Assembly: GCA_021793235.1 (NCBI GenBank)
Contig: JAJYTD010000013.1
Location: forward strand, 1-64,000
DNA: 64,000 nt
Reading direction: 5' to 3'
Origin: Actinomycetes bacterium
Lineage (GTDB): Bacteria > Actinomycetota > Actinomycetes > Streptosporangiales > Streptosporangiaceae
Every line of letters starts with the position of its first letter. The stretch's first letter is position 1. Positions 1 through 8,187 of this stretch are shown here, piece by piece. Under the pieces are notes generated by a model. It saw nothing but the letters and a program-made list of their open reading frames with translations. It had not been told where the DNA came from and did not search any database. The position numbers were made by a program, and so were the translations under genes.

Positions 1-1
1 C

Positions 2-91
2 CAGCGGCTGCTGGCCCTGGCTGCGGCGATCTGGCACAACTGGGAGACTGACGCACCCGTCAAGCGGTCCCTGATCGCCTATGACCACTGA
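2..91 (+). pseudogene. IS982-type transposase, C-terminal end only
   Basis: An open frame entering from the left edge ends in AIWHN, then PVKRSLIAYDH and a stop at 89-91. That ending is familiar from actinobacterial IS982-family transposases. Only about 29 codons lie in the window, so whether the element is intact upstream cannot be seen. It ends 15 bp before the stop of the DUF2637 gene on the other strand, so its insertion may have cut that gene's 3' end. Confidence 0.6.
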
Positions 92-106
92 AGACATCGG
101 ACTCAA

Positions 107-754
107 TCATCTAGGCAGGGAACCATCCTCTCTACGGTTGACCAGTGCCCAACGCCAGGCCTCCACCTGGATCTGCGGCAACGTTTCGGATCGCTCGGCA
201 AGCTCCGTGGCAACCGCTGAAGTCGCCTCGTCGGCTGCCTGGACCACGTGCAGATGACGGCGTTCGTGGGACTGCGAAACCTTCTCCAACTTCGCGGCGG
301 ACGGCGTCTCCTTGGCTTCGGTGGCTTCCTCCGGGGTGTGCGTAAGCCCGGCGTACTCCTGGCGTACGCCAACCGCATTCGCCCGGAAGTGGCGCATAAG
401 CAGCTCGTAGGCGCCGATCAGCGCGAAGCTCGGCCAGGCGTGGATGACCCGCGACCACAGCGTGGGGTCGGCCACCGCGATGTTCGCGGCGAGGCTGGCG
501 ACGCTTCCCAGGATTAGCAGCGTCCACGGCAGCAGGCCGCCGCGCCGGCCGTGCCTTGCGTCGGCCAGCAGAGCCATGGAGGAGGCGACGATCATGCCGT
601 CGACCGAGAGCGGGAACAGCGCCGCGCGCCAGGCGGGTTCGCCGTGGCGTTGGGCCAGCTCGTACATATGCGAGTAGGAGACCACGGCCGCGATCACGGC
701 CAGCATCAGCACGGCGACGATGGTCGTCCAACGGGACCAGCGGGAAGAATCCAT
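107..754 (-). CDS. DUF2637 membrane protein (mobile-element type), copy 1
   Basis: 215 aa. Four hydrophobic segments are visible at about residues 11-28, 45-63, 75-95 and 107-121, followed by a polar, Glu-rich tail. The motifs SVDGMIVASSMALL and SFALIGAYELLMRHFRAN are typical of DUF2637 proteins, which are common in actinomycete integrative conjugative elements and plasmids and are thought to serve transfer or spread functions. The tail ends abruptly beside the IS982 remnant, so the C-terminus may be clipped. The ATG at 752-754 has upstream DNA that recurs at two other DUF2637 remnants in this window (6660-6737 and 19631-19730). This is the only copy with an undisrupted frame. Family assignment is firm; the role is inferred. 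Confidence 0.75.
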   Translation of the reverse strand: MDSSRWSRWTTIVAVLMLAVIAAVVSYSHMYELAQRHGEPAWRAALFPLSVDGMIVASSMALLADARHGRRGGLLPWTLLILGSVASLAANIAVADPTLWSRVIHAWPSFALIGAYELLMRHFRANAVGVRQEYAGLTHTPEEATEAKETPSAAKLEKVSQSHERRHLHVVQAADEATSAVATELAERSETLPQIQVEAWRWALVNRREDGSLPR

Positions 755-835
755 TTCAGGTCACCGCCCGTCCAGCGCAAGGGACGTAGACAGGGCGAAG
801 GCATGTGCCAGAGGTTGGTCTCCCCCTCGGACACA
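752..835 (-). repeat. Upstream repeat of DUF2637 cassette, copy 1
   Basis: About 84 bp directly upstream of the DUF2637 start, including the runs GGTTGGTCTCCCCCTCGGAC and TCCAGCGCAA on the plus strand. It is almost identical at 6660-6737 and partly conserved at 19631-19730, always in the same position relative to a DUF2637 gene or remnant. On the minus strand it stays open as a short frame starting GTG-TCC-GAG (VSEGETNLWHM), which could be the end of an upstream mobile-element gene or a leader. Confidence 0.75.
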
Positions 836-912
836 GATAGCCGGTTGAACCGAAGATCAGAGACCGGTCAACGGGATCGCGGCAGATGGTCGCAGTTAGC
901 CAGTACACATGG

Positions 913-1185
913 TTAGCGGCGGCCGTCTTTTTCGTCACCTCCTTCGCACTTGCTCAGCGCCTCGATACGGCGCGCGCCTATTACGTCGGCCACTTCGTCG
1001 AGCAGGTTCGGCCATAGGTGCCCGCAGACGCCGAGCGCCACGGACGGCTTCGCGTGTCCGGGCATCTTCTGCACCACATAGACATCCGCACCGGCGGCGA
1101 TCGCCAGTGAGGCGGCCGTGTGCCTCAGCTTGGGCGGGGTCAACCCGAGGCCGTCGAGTCCGGCCGCGGTGGCGGTGCCGAGCGG
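913..1185 (-). pseudogene. Tyrosine recombinase (integrase) C-terminal remnant
   Basis: The minus-strand frame ending at 913 reads KLRHTAASLAIAAGADVYVV, then MPGHAKPSVALGVCGHLWP. These are the HxxR-type and GH boxes of a phage/ICE integrase. The position of the catalytic tyrosine (normally VYGHLW) is cysteine (TGC), so even the surviving part would be inactive. Everything upstream of about 1185 is replaced by DNA of the opposite-strand hsdR gene, although the frame stays open through it by chance. Together with the DUF2637 gene 160 bp away this marks the ruins of an integrative element. Confidence 0.8.
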
Positions 1186-4100
1186 GCAGGGGGCTCGGCT
1201 GCGGCGCCTGGAGAAAGTGGGGCGCCGCGGTCCGCCGACCCGCTCCAGGAGAACCGCACCGTCCACGCCTACCTCACCAAGGGCGTCCGGCTGACCTACG
1301 CCGACGAGTACGGCGCCGAGCACGCCCCCACCGTGCGGCTGATGGACTTCCACGACCCGAGAGCCAACGCCTTCCGTGCCGTCAGCCAGGTCCGGCTCCT
1401 CGACGGCGACCGCGAGCGCCGGTTCGACGTCGTGCTCTACGTCAACGGCCTCCCCCTCGCGGCCGTCGAGCTGAAGAACGCCTCCGACGAGCGCGCCACC
1501 ATCGAGAACGCGCACGCTCAACTGCGCACCTACGCCGACGAGTTCCCCGCCGCATTCCGCTACAACGTGCTGTGCCTGGTCTCCGACGGCATCACCGCCA
1601 AGTACGGCACCATGTTCACCCCCTACGAGCACTTCGCGCCGTGGAACGTGGACGGCGAGGGCACCCCCGTCGACACCGCCTCCCCCACCTACGACGGTCC
1701 CGAGTCCCTCGTCCTCGCCCTGCACGGCCTGTTCGACCAGGCACGGTTCCTCGACCTCGCCCGCAACTTCGTCAACTTCGCCGGCGACGGCAAGCGCATC
1801 TCCAAGCCCCACCAGTACTTCGCGGTGCGCGCCGCGCTGGACGCCGTTGTGGAGGCGTCCCGCACCAACGGGCAGGCCGGCGTCGTCTGGCACACCCAGG
1901 GCTCGGGCAAGTCCGAGGAGATGGTGTGCCTGAGCGGCCTGGTCGTGCGCGAGCCGGCGCTGAACAACCCCACCATCGTGGTCGTCACCGACCGAACCGA
2001 CCTCGACGACCAGCTCCTTGACACGTTCAAGGCCAGCCACGAGCTCCTCGGCGACCAGCCCTTCCAGGTGGAGAGCAGGCGGCAACTGCGCGAGACGCTC
2101 ACCAACACCACCACCGGCGGCATCGTCTTCACCACCCTGCAGAAGTTCGGGCGCACCGGCGCCGAGCGCGACTCCGGCGCCGACCACCCGCTGCTGTCCG
2201 AGCGGCGCAACATCCTGCTCATCGTCGACGAGGCGCACCGCAGCCACTACGACAGCCTCGACGGCTACGCCCGCCACCTGCGCGACGCCCTCCCCCACGC
2301 CACGCTGCTTGCCTTCACCGGCACCCCGCTGTCGCGGGCAGATGCCAACACTCGTGAGGTTTTCGGCGCCGGCAAGGGCTACATCAGCGTCTACGACTTC
2401 AAGCGGGCGGTGGACGACGGCGCGACGGTGCGCGTCTACCACGAACCGCGGCTCATCCCCGTCTCCCTGCCCGACGACGTGGACCCCGAGGCGATCGATC
2501 GGCAGGCCGAGACCCTGACCGCCGGCATGGACGACGCTCAGCGCCGCCGGGCGATGCGGGCGGCCATCCAGATGAACAACGTCTACGGCGCCCCCGACCG
2601 GGTCCGGGAACTGGCCGAGGACCTGGTGCGGCACTGGGAAGAGCGCTCCCAGCGGGTGCGGCCGTTCCTCGGCGGGCCCGGCAAGGCGATGCTGGTGTGC
2701 GTCAGCCGCGAGGTGTGCGTGCGGATGTTCGACGCTATCGCCGAGCTGCGGCCGGAGTGGGTGGGCGAGGGGCCGGATAAGGGCGTGATGAAGGTCGTCT
2801 TCCACAGCGCCCCGAGCGACCCGCTGGAGCTGCGCAAGCACGCGCTGCGCCCCTCCGAGCACAAGAAGGTCCAGGCTCGCGCCAAGGATCCCGACGACGA
2901 ACTGCAACTGCTCATCGTGCACTCGATGCTGCTCACCGGCTACGACGCGCCGCCGATCCACACCATGTACATGGACCGGCCGATGCGCGGCGCCGGTCTG
3001 ATGCAGGCGCTGGCGCGCGTCAACCGGCGCTTCCGCGGCAAGCAGGACGGGCTGCTGGTGGGCTACGCGCCGCTGACCGACAACCTCAAGAACGCGCTGG
3101 AGGAGTACACCGGGTCGGGCGACGGCGGCGACTCCGGCGACCAGACGCTGGGGCTGGACGTTGAGTGGGCCATCACCGAGGTCCGCAACGAGTACGACAC
3201 CATCTGCGGCATCCTGTCGGGCATCGACTGGCGGAGGCTGCTGGCCGCCGGAGGGCGGGACGCGCGCGTGCGCGCCCGCCGGCTGGTGTCCAACCACCTG
3301 CTCGATCCGCAGGTCAACCGGGCCGGGGACACGGGCGATGGGTCGGGGCCGTCGTTGGCCGACCGGTTCCGCGACAGCGCGAGCCGCCTGGAGCGCTTCT
3401 ACCAACTGTGCGCGATGAGCAGGGAGATCTCCGAGCGGTTCACCGACCTGCAGGACTGGCGCCGCGACATCGCCTTCTTCATCGAGGTGCGGGCCTGGAT
3501 CGTGAAGCGGGAGGCCGCCAACCGCGAGGCGCGCGGCGAGCCGCTGTCGGCCGAGGTCAACCACTACCTCTCACAACTGGCGGCCTCCGCTGTGGACGCC
3601 GAGGAGATCACCGATCTCTACGCCGAGGCGGGGCTGGGGCAGTTGGACCTGACCCGGCTCAACGAAGCGCAGCTACGGCGCATGCAGGGGTCGGAGACCC
3701 CGCACCTGGCCGCCGAGGCGATGCGCAGACTCGTGGAGCAGAAGCTGCGTGAAGTGACCCGGCACAACGTCATCAGCCGGGAGCGGTTCACCGAACGGCT
3801 GGAGAACCTCATGCTGCGCTACATGCGCGAACAGCTCAGCAGCGCCGAGGCCCTGGCCGCGCTGTTCGCCATGGCCGAGGAGGTCATGGCCGAAGCCCGG
3901 CGCGGCGAGCGGTTCGACCCGCCGCTCAACGACGCGGAACTGGCCTTCTACGACGCGGTGTCCCAGCACGGCTCAGCACAAGAGCTGATGGGTGATGAGG
4001 TCCTCGCCGCGATCGCCCGCGCCCTGGTCAAAGACATCCGCAAGAACCTGAGCACCGACTGGCTGTCCCGGGAACCGGTGCGCGCCAAACTCCGCAACCG

Positions 4101-4227
4101 CGTGCGCCGCCTGCTCGCGAAGTTCGACTACCCGCCCGACCAGGAGGAGGACGCCATCAAGTCCGTCATCAAGCAGATGGAGACCTTCGCTAACGAGTGG
4201 GCGCCCACAGCGGACGATGACATCTGA
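1120..4227 (+). CDS. hsdR: Type I restriction endonuclease subunit R, N-terminus clipped
   Basis: The frame gives 1035 aa, but family similarity starts only near residue 34 (nt ~1220), at APRSADPLQENRTVHAYL. The first ~35 residues are antisense to the integrase remnant, and about 60-70 native N-terminal residues are missing. The nuclease core is present (FDVVLYVNGLPLAAVELK, carrying the ELK of PD-ExK), as are the translocase motifs: GSGKS, VVVTDRTDLDDQL, DEAH, and LLAFTGTPL. A typical HsdR C-terminal helical region follows. HsdR cuts DNA when complexed with HsdM and HsdS, but neither is in this window. Start codon uncertain: ATG 1120 is the first available, and later in-frame starts would remove more of the domain. 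It could be active, crippled or a pseudogene. Confidence 0.85.
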   Translation: MPQLGRGQPEAVESGRGGGAERAGGSAAAPGESGAPRSADPLQENRTVHAYLTKGVRLTYADEYGAEHAPTVRLMDFHDPRANAFRAVSQVRLLDGDRERRFDVVLYVNGLPLAAVELKNASDERATIENAHAQLRTYADEFPAAFRYNVLCLVSDGITAKYGTMFTPYEHFAPWNVDGEGTPVDTASPTYDGPESLVLALHGLFDQARFLDLARNFVNFAGDGKRISKPHQYFAVRAALDAVVEASRTNGQAGVVWHTQGSGKSEEMVCLSGLVVREPALNNPTIVVVTDRTDLDDQLLDTFKASHELLGDQPFQVESRRQLRETLTNTTTGGIVFTTLQKFGRTGAERDSGADHPLLSERRNILLIVDEAHRSHYDSLDGYARHLRDALPHATLLAFTGTPLSRADANTREVFGAGKGYISVYDFKRAVDDGATVRVYHEPRLIPVSLPDDVDPEAIDRQAETLTAGMDDAQRRRAMRAAIQMNNVYGAPDRVRELAEDLVRHWEERSQRVRPFLGGPGKAMLVCVSREVCVRMFDAIAELRPEWVGEGPDKGVMKVVFHSAPSDPLELRKHALRPSEHKKVQARAKDPDDELQLLIVHSMLLTGYDAPPIHTMYMDRPMRGAGLMQALARVNRRFRGKQDGLLVGYAPLTDNLKNALEEYTGSGDGGDSGDQTLGLDVEWAITEVRNEYDTICGILSGIDWRRLLAAGGRDARVRARRLVSNHLLDPQVNRAGDTGDGSGPSLADRFRDSASRLERFYQLCAMSREISERFTDLQDWRRDIAFFIEVRAWIVKREAANREARGEPLSAEVNHYLSQLAASAVDAEEITDLYAEAGLGQLDLTRLNEAQLRRMQGSETPHLAAEAMRRLVEQKLREVTRHNVISRERFTERLENLMLRYMREQLSSAEALAALFAMAEEVMAEARRGERFDPPLNDAELAFYDAVSQHGSAQELMGDEVLAAIARALVKDIRKNLSTDWLSREPVRAKLRNRVRRLLAKFDYPPDQEEDAIKSVIKQMETFANEWAPTADDDI

Positions 4228-4276
4228 AATATAGGACTATTAGATCTCTTAGACCTCTTAGTGCTGGGATCCGTGC

Positions 4277-4651
4277 ATGCCGAGCATCGACGTCAGCTCC
4301 GAGACCTACGCCAAGCTCTCCGCCATCGCGACATGGGAGGGCATCTCCGAAGGAGAGGTAGTCGCCCGCCTACTCGACCGGAAACCCCAACGGAAGCACC
4401 GAGATGACGACCGCGTCCCGGTGCACGCCGTCTACAGGCAGGTGCGCGTCGAAGGGGCGTACGACCCGCACACCCAGACGGTGACGATCAAGTCGGACCC
4501 GTGGAACGGCGAGGGGTTCAGCAAGCCCAGCGCGGCCGCGACCGCGGTCGTCATGAGGTACAGCCCGGAGCGCAAGGCCAACACCAACGGCTGGCGATTC
4601 TGGCGGGTGAGCGCCACCGGACGGTTTCTGGACTCACTCCGCAGCGCCTAG
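4277..4651 (+). CDS. Small RHH-like protein with RAMA/DUF4357-like C-terminus
   Basis: 124 aa. The N-terminal part (residues 1-36, IDVSSETYAKL, then EGEVVARLLDR) resembles a ribbon-helix-helix or helical DNA-binding segment. Residues ~60-120 carry a beta-rich stretch, then KPSAAATAVV and NGWRFWRV, the signature of RAMA/DUF4357 domains, which occur with restriction and modification enzymes. It lies 49 bp downstream of hsdR on the same strand, so a link to restriction is reasonable but inferred. The ATG at 4277 is preceded by a weak Shine-Dalgarno. Domain assignment is by eye. Confidence 0.6.
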   Translation: MPSIDVSSETYAKLSAIATWEGISEGEVVARLLDRKPQRKHRDDDRVPVHAVYRQVRVEGAYDPHTQTVTIKSDPWNGEGFSKPSAAATAVVMRYSPERKANTNGWRFWRVSATGRFLDSLRSA

Positions 4652-5261
4652 AAACACCGATATCGGCTATTGGCGCCGTCGAAGGAGAATGCAGGGGTGG
4701 ACCGACCGCACAAGCAGGCGGTCCGCCCCACACCCGGAACCGTCCACGCCGCCATCGAGCGACGACCGGCCCATACCTCTGCCCCACCATCTTCACCTCC
4801 GGCCGCCCCTTGCCACCCGGACCTTCGTCGGCGGTGAAGCGCAGTCACTATCGCGAACGAAGATCGAAGACAGCGGTTCAACCGAACAGGGCCCGGCCGA
4901 ATCCGGCCATACACACGAATACCGCTCTCCGACTTCCAGGGCGATGATTGCAGGTGCGGCCGACGCTCGGACCAGAATGGAAACCCTCACCTAGCGGGCT
5001 CCGTTGCTTGTATGTGTGGGATTCCGCTGGATCGCTACAGGTCTGTGATCAGCGGTGATGCCGGCCGTTCCCGACTTTGCAGCAGCCCTGCCCTGAAGGA
5101 ACTGCTTCCGCGCCTCACGTTGGCGTTCGTCGCCGTGAACACTTCGTGGTTCCTCATACGAGCCACCCTTCGGTCAGAGGGAAGACGCTGCTAGACAACG
5201 TCCGCTATCGCCACTCAGTGGCGATCCAGCAGGTGTTGCGTACAGCATGTGGTCGATCGCG
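4652..5261. other. Gene-poor stretch, 610 bp
   Basis: No frame here has convincing protein character. Short plus-strand frames around 5012-5260 may be decayed coding DNA, but nothing is recognisable. No tRNA-like fold was spotted that could have served as the attachment site of the dead integrase. Confidence 0.4.
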
Positions 5262-6110
5262 TCAGGAGCGGGAGTCGAGACGAGCACGCACGATTCGCGC
5301 CACCCTCATGGGCGTCAATGCGTCGTTTCTAGGCCAGAAGCCACTGGGGGCGGCATCAGCCTCAGCCACATCCGAGATGACTGTCCAACCTGCTTCCGTA
5401 AGCCAGGTTTCGACTGTTCCAGGGTCGGGTGTAGTCCGCCACGGCTCACCAGCGCCTCCGGCAACTTTTGTCAGTTCAAGTGCGTATATTTTTCCTTGCT
5501 CATCACGCCACTCAGGTGGCGCCATATAATCAAAAATGATTTCCGATCCGGACGGAAGTTTGGCGAGTTCCGTGAGCATGGCTTCATTGGAAGATGTGTC
5601 CAGATACATGCTTACGCCAAGCCAGGAGACCAGCACTGGCTGATTGAAATCCAGCCCGCTGGATCGAAGCTCTGCAAACGGTATTCCTGCCGATAGATCC
5701 CCAGGAACGTATGTCCCGACATCCTTCTTTCCTGCTTGCTCGAAAAGACCGGATCGCCAATCCAGTACACCTGGAAGATCGACAAGCCACGTCAGCGCGG
5801 TAGACGTGACAAAGTTGTGCGCCGATGTGTCCAAACCTGCACCGAGAACGAGGTATTGGGAGAAATCGGAGGCCCTCATGACTTGTTCGGCGACGTGGCT
5901 ACGCATGCAAGCAGAAAGGCGGGCTGCTGCCAGAATCGGCTCTGAAGGTCGATACAACTGGTAGTCAAGAGGTGAAGGCGTTTGAACCCTGCACAGCGCC
6001 AATGCAACAGTGTCTTCGATCAGATGCGGTGCATCGTCAACCAAGGGATGAGCGGCGCGGGCTGCTGCTGAGAAGAACGCGGTCAGACTGGGAGCATTTT
6101 CATCTCTCAT
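5262..6110 (-). CDS. LCMT-family (PPM1/leucine carboxyl methyltransferase-like) SAM-dependent O-methyltransferase
   Basis: 282 aa, usual family length. Motifs: YLVLGAGLDTSAH (SAM-binding motif I), LVDLPGVLDWRS, SWLGVSMYLD (motif with the catalytic-pocket Tyr) and DYM. Actinobacteria have many such proteins of unknown substrate, often beside natural-product genes. The coding DNA is clearly AT-richer than its neighbours, with codons ending in A or T, suggesting recent acquisition. It begins within 2 bp of the 3' edge of DUF2637 copy 2, so it may have come in with the mobile cassette. Substrate unknown. A complete LCMT fold is likely because no key motif is missing. Confidence 0.8.
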   Translation of the reverse strand: MRDENAPSLTAFFSAAARAAHPLVDDAPHLIEDTVALALCRVQTPSPLDYQLYRPSEPILAAARLSACMRSHVAEQVMRASDFSQYLVLGAGLDTSAHNFVTSTALTWLVDLPGVLDWRSGLFEQAGKKDVGTYVPGDLSAGIPFAELRSSGLDFNQPVLVSWLGVSMYLDTSSNEAMLTELAKLPSGSEIIFDYMAPPEWRDEQGKIYALELTKVAGGAGEPWRTTPDPGTVETWLTEAGWTVISDVAEADAAPSGFWPRNDALTPMRVARIVRARLDSRS

Positions 6111-6111
6111 C

Positions 6112-6656
6112 TCAACTAACTATCACTGATGAGCCACCGCCGGTAGGAGGCGCGCCGCGAGGTGCCCGGGTTGGGGTGGAACACGCTCCCTTCCCTTCTG
6201 GTGCCCCAGAGGGACGGTCACGCGTGGCATCCTCAGCTTCTTCGCCTTCGCCGGGCGTATGCTCGGCGTGAGCACTGCGGACGCCAGCAGCGTTCGCACG
6301 GAACTCGCGCATCAGCAGCCATAGGCGCCCATCAAGGCGAAGCCGGGCCAGGCGTGGACCACCCGCGACCACAGCGTGGGATCGGCCACCGCCACATTGG
6401 CAGCCAACGAGGCGAGGCCGCCCAGGATCAGCAGGCTCCACGGCAGCGGCCCGCCGCGACGGCCCCGGTGGGCATCGGCCAGCAGCGTCATCGAGGACGC
6501 GACGATCATCCCGTCCACGGAGAGGGGAAACAGCGCCGCGCGCCAGTCCGGTTCGCCGTGGCGCCGGGCCAGCTCGAACATGTGCGAATAGGAGATCACG
6601 GCCGGCATCAGCACGGCGGCGATGGTCGTCCACCGGGACCGGCGGGAAGACTCCAT
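6112..6656 (-). pseudogene. DUF2637 membrane protein, copy 2, frameshifted
   Basis: The first 114 codons (ATG 6654-6656) closely match copy 1 (ALFPLSVDGMIVASSMTLLA and AANVAVADPTLWSRV) but lack four residues in the first membrane segment. At GAYE a 1-bp deletion near 6320 shifts the frame into an early stop. The matching sequence continues in another frame (LLMREFRANAAGVRSAH) down to about 6112. Its upstream DNA (6660-6737) is nearly the same as at copy 1. Confidence 0.8.
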
Positions 6657-6659
6657 CGC

Positions 6660-6737
6660 AGGTCACCACCCGTCCAGCGCAAAGGGCGTAGACAGGGCGA
6701 AGGCATGTGCCAGAGGTTGGTCTCCCCCTCGGACACC
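6660..6737 (-). repeat. Upstream repeat of DUF2637 cassette, copy 2
   Basis: It matches 752-835 almost base for base, including the TCCAGCGCAA and GGTCTCCCCCTCGGACAC stretches. Beyond it, to 6968, I see no supported gene. Confidence 0.75.
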
Positions 6738-6968
6738 AACGAGGGCTCTGTTCGCAGGGCCTTTTTTGTTGCCCGGGCCGCAGGAGTCGATCGAGAGCGA
6801 GGTGGACGCGCCGATCCTCGCCGTCGAAGGACCGGCCGCCCCGGGGCCCGGAGGGCCGCCGACGCCGACGCGCCTACCCCGTCCCAGCCCTGGAGACGCC
6901 ATCGGTCCCTGAGGACGCGTTTCGCCTCTGGCGAGGGTGTCCTGCGGTGTGGTGCTACCTCTTCGCTG

Positions 6969-8060
6969 TCAGGGAGAAAAGCTCTCGTTCTCCTGCTGGA
7001 ACGAGGCCAGGACACTGTTGACTTCGGTGGGGAGCCCGTGGGAAGGCGCCCAGGGGGTCGGCACCTGGAGCGGAATGAGCTGTGACGGCTGCGGGCGCTG
7101 AGAGGAACCGCTGCGCACCATGTGTTCGATGCGGTCGGGATAGCCGGTGAACCCCTGCGATTCGTGCCATGTGTACCACGCGCCCCGCGTCGTCAGCGGG
7201 TCGAACCCCCACTTGGCGATCCTTGCCGCGGTCTCGTTCTCCACGGTCGGGTCGGCCATCGCCGCTCGCTGCTTGACCTTGCGCATGACGAAGAACGTGA
7301 TCCCCAGTCCGGCGAACAGCACCAGTGGTACAGCTCGTCGGATGATCGGTCCGGTGGGGTTGGGGTTGATGGCTTCGCAGTCGGACTCGTTCATGATGAA
7401 GTTGTCCGGGTCGTTGAGGATCTCAAGGCATTCCGCGTAGGTGAGGTGGTCGCTGCCCTCGGCTTGTGAGAGGGACTCCGAAACCGCCCCATTTACGATC
7501 TGAAGGAGCATCATGAGTGCGAACAGGCCGGAGATGGCAAAACTGATGAGGAAAGCGGCTTTGAGCCCGGCCTGCCGCAATCGCGCCGGGTGACTCGTGA
7601 AGCGCTGCTTCTCGTCAGGGGGGGTCTCGTCCTGCGCTCGCCTGATCGCGTCCGCCCACGCGGCGTTCCAGACTCGTTCGCGGTTGCGCAGGAACGGTAT
7701 GAGGACAGCAGCACGTCGCTGCCAGTCGACGAACGCCGCGCCCTCCGGTGTCTGCCGCCACATCGAGAACTCATGCCGGGCGGTCTGTTCGGCTATGGCG
7801 TGCTGAAGCGCGTGCTGCTCCTGTTGGAGTGCGAATTGTTGCTCTTGTGTCCTCGCCATTCGTGCGGTGTTCGCGGCAGTGATGCCGTTAAAGACCATGC
7901 TGGCACTACTGGTGAACGCGATGCCCTTCAAGAGCTTCGTGTTCTGGGCCGCCGACTGGTCGGTGCTCGCGGCTGACCGATCAATGTTTCTCAGATGCTC
8001 TGCGCTTTTCGCGGTCGAATTATCAATATTCCGCAGATGATCTTTCGGAGATTTAAACAT
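6969..8060 (-). CDS. Unknown protein with N-terminal HLRNID repeats, coiled coil and two membrane helices
   Basis: 363 aa, not recognised. Residues 8-30 contain an imperfect tandem (HLRNIDNSTAKSAE / HLRNIDRSAASTDQ). A Gln/Ala-rich helical stretch follows at ~65-95 (QEQQFALQQEQHALQHAIAE). One strong membrane segment lies at ~165-190 (KAAFLISFAISGLFALMMLL) and a second at ~240-260 (AVPLVLFAGLGITFFVM), with an acidic loop containing two cysteines between them. The C-terminal ~90 residues look soluble and end in a Gln/Pro-rich tail. Codon use is normal for a high-GC actinomycete. The preceding 100 bp is AT-richer and could hold its promoter. Its place between mobile-element remnants suggests accessory DNA. 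Function unknown. Confidence 0.6.
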   Translation of the reverse strand: MFKSPKDHLRNIDNSTAKSAEHLRNIDRSAASTDQSAAQNTKLLKGIAFTSSASMVFNGITAANTARMARTQEQQFALQQEQHALQHAIAEQTARHEFSMWRQTPEGAAFVDWQRRAAVLIPFLRNRERVWNAAWADAIRRAQDETPPDEKQRFTSHPARLRQAGLKAAFLISFAISGLFALMMLLQIVNGAVSESLSQAEGSDHLTYAECLEILNDPDNFIMNESDCEAINPNPTGPIIRRAVPLVLFAGLGITFFVMRKVKQRAAMADPTVENETAARIAKWGFDPLTTRGAWYTWHESQGFTGYPDRIEHMVRSGSSQRPQPSQLIPLQVPTPWAPSHGLPTEVNSVLASFQQENESFSP

Positions 8061-8148
8061 GCCGCCATCTGCCCTTTCTGCTCATACGTGAATGAGATCC
8101 TCATGTGAAGCAGTCAATTACACAGAGCGGCGAGCACCCCTCGACTGA

Positions 8149-8171
8149 TGGACCACCAGAATTCCGGACAG
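8149..8171. repeat. Possible outer end of the decayed IS3 element
   Basis: A 23-bp stretch just 3' of the broken transposase has the look of an IS3-family terminal repeat (starting TGGACCACCAGAATTC on the plus strand). No partner was found near 9240, so the left end is probably lost. Inference only. Confidence 0.3.
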
Positions 8172-8187
8172 CTTTATTTGTGAGCTA

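Noticed and set aside
1186-3564. Very long open frame antisense to hsdR (continuing the integrase remnant)
   Set aside because: It is the GC-driven shadow of hsdR, with Val/His/Arg-rich nonsense composition; only the part left of 1185 is integrase.
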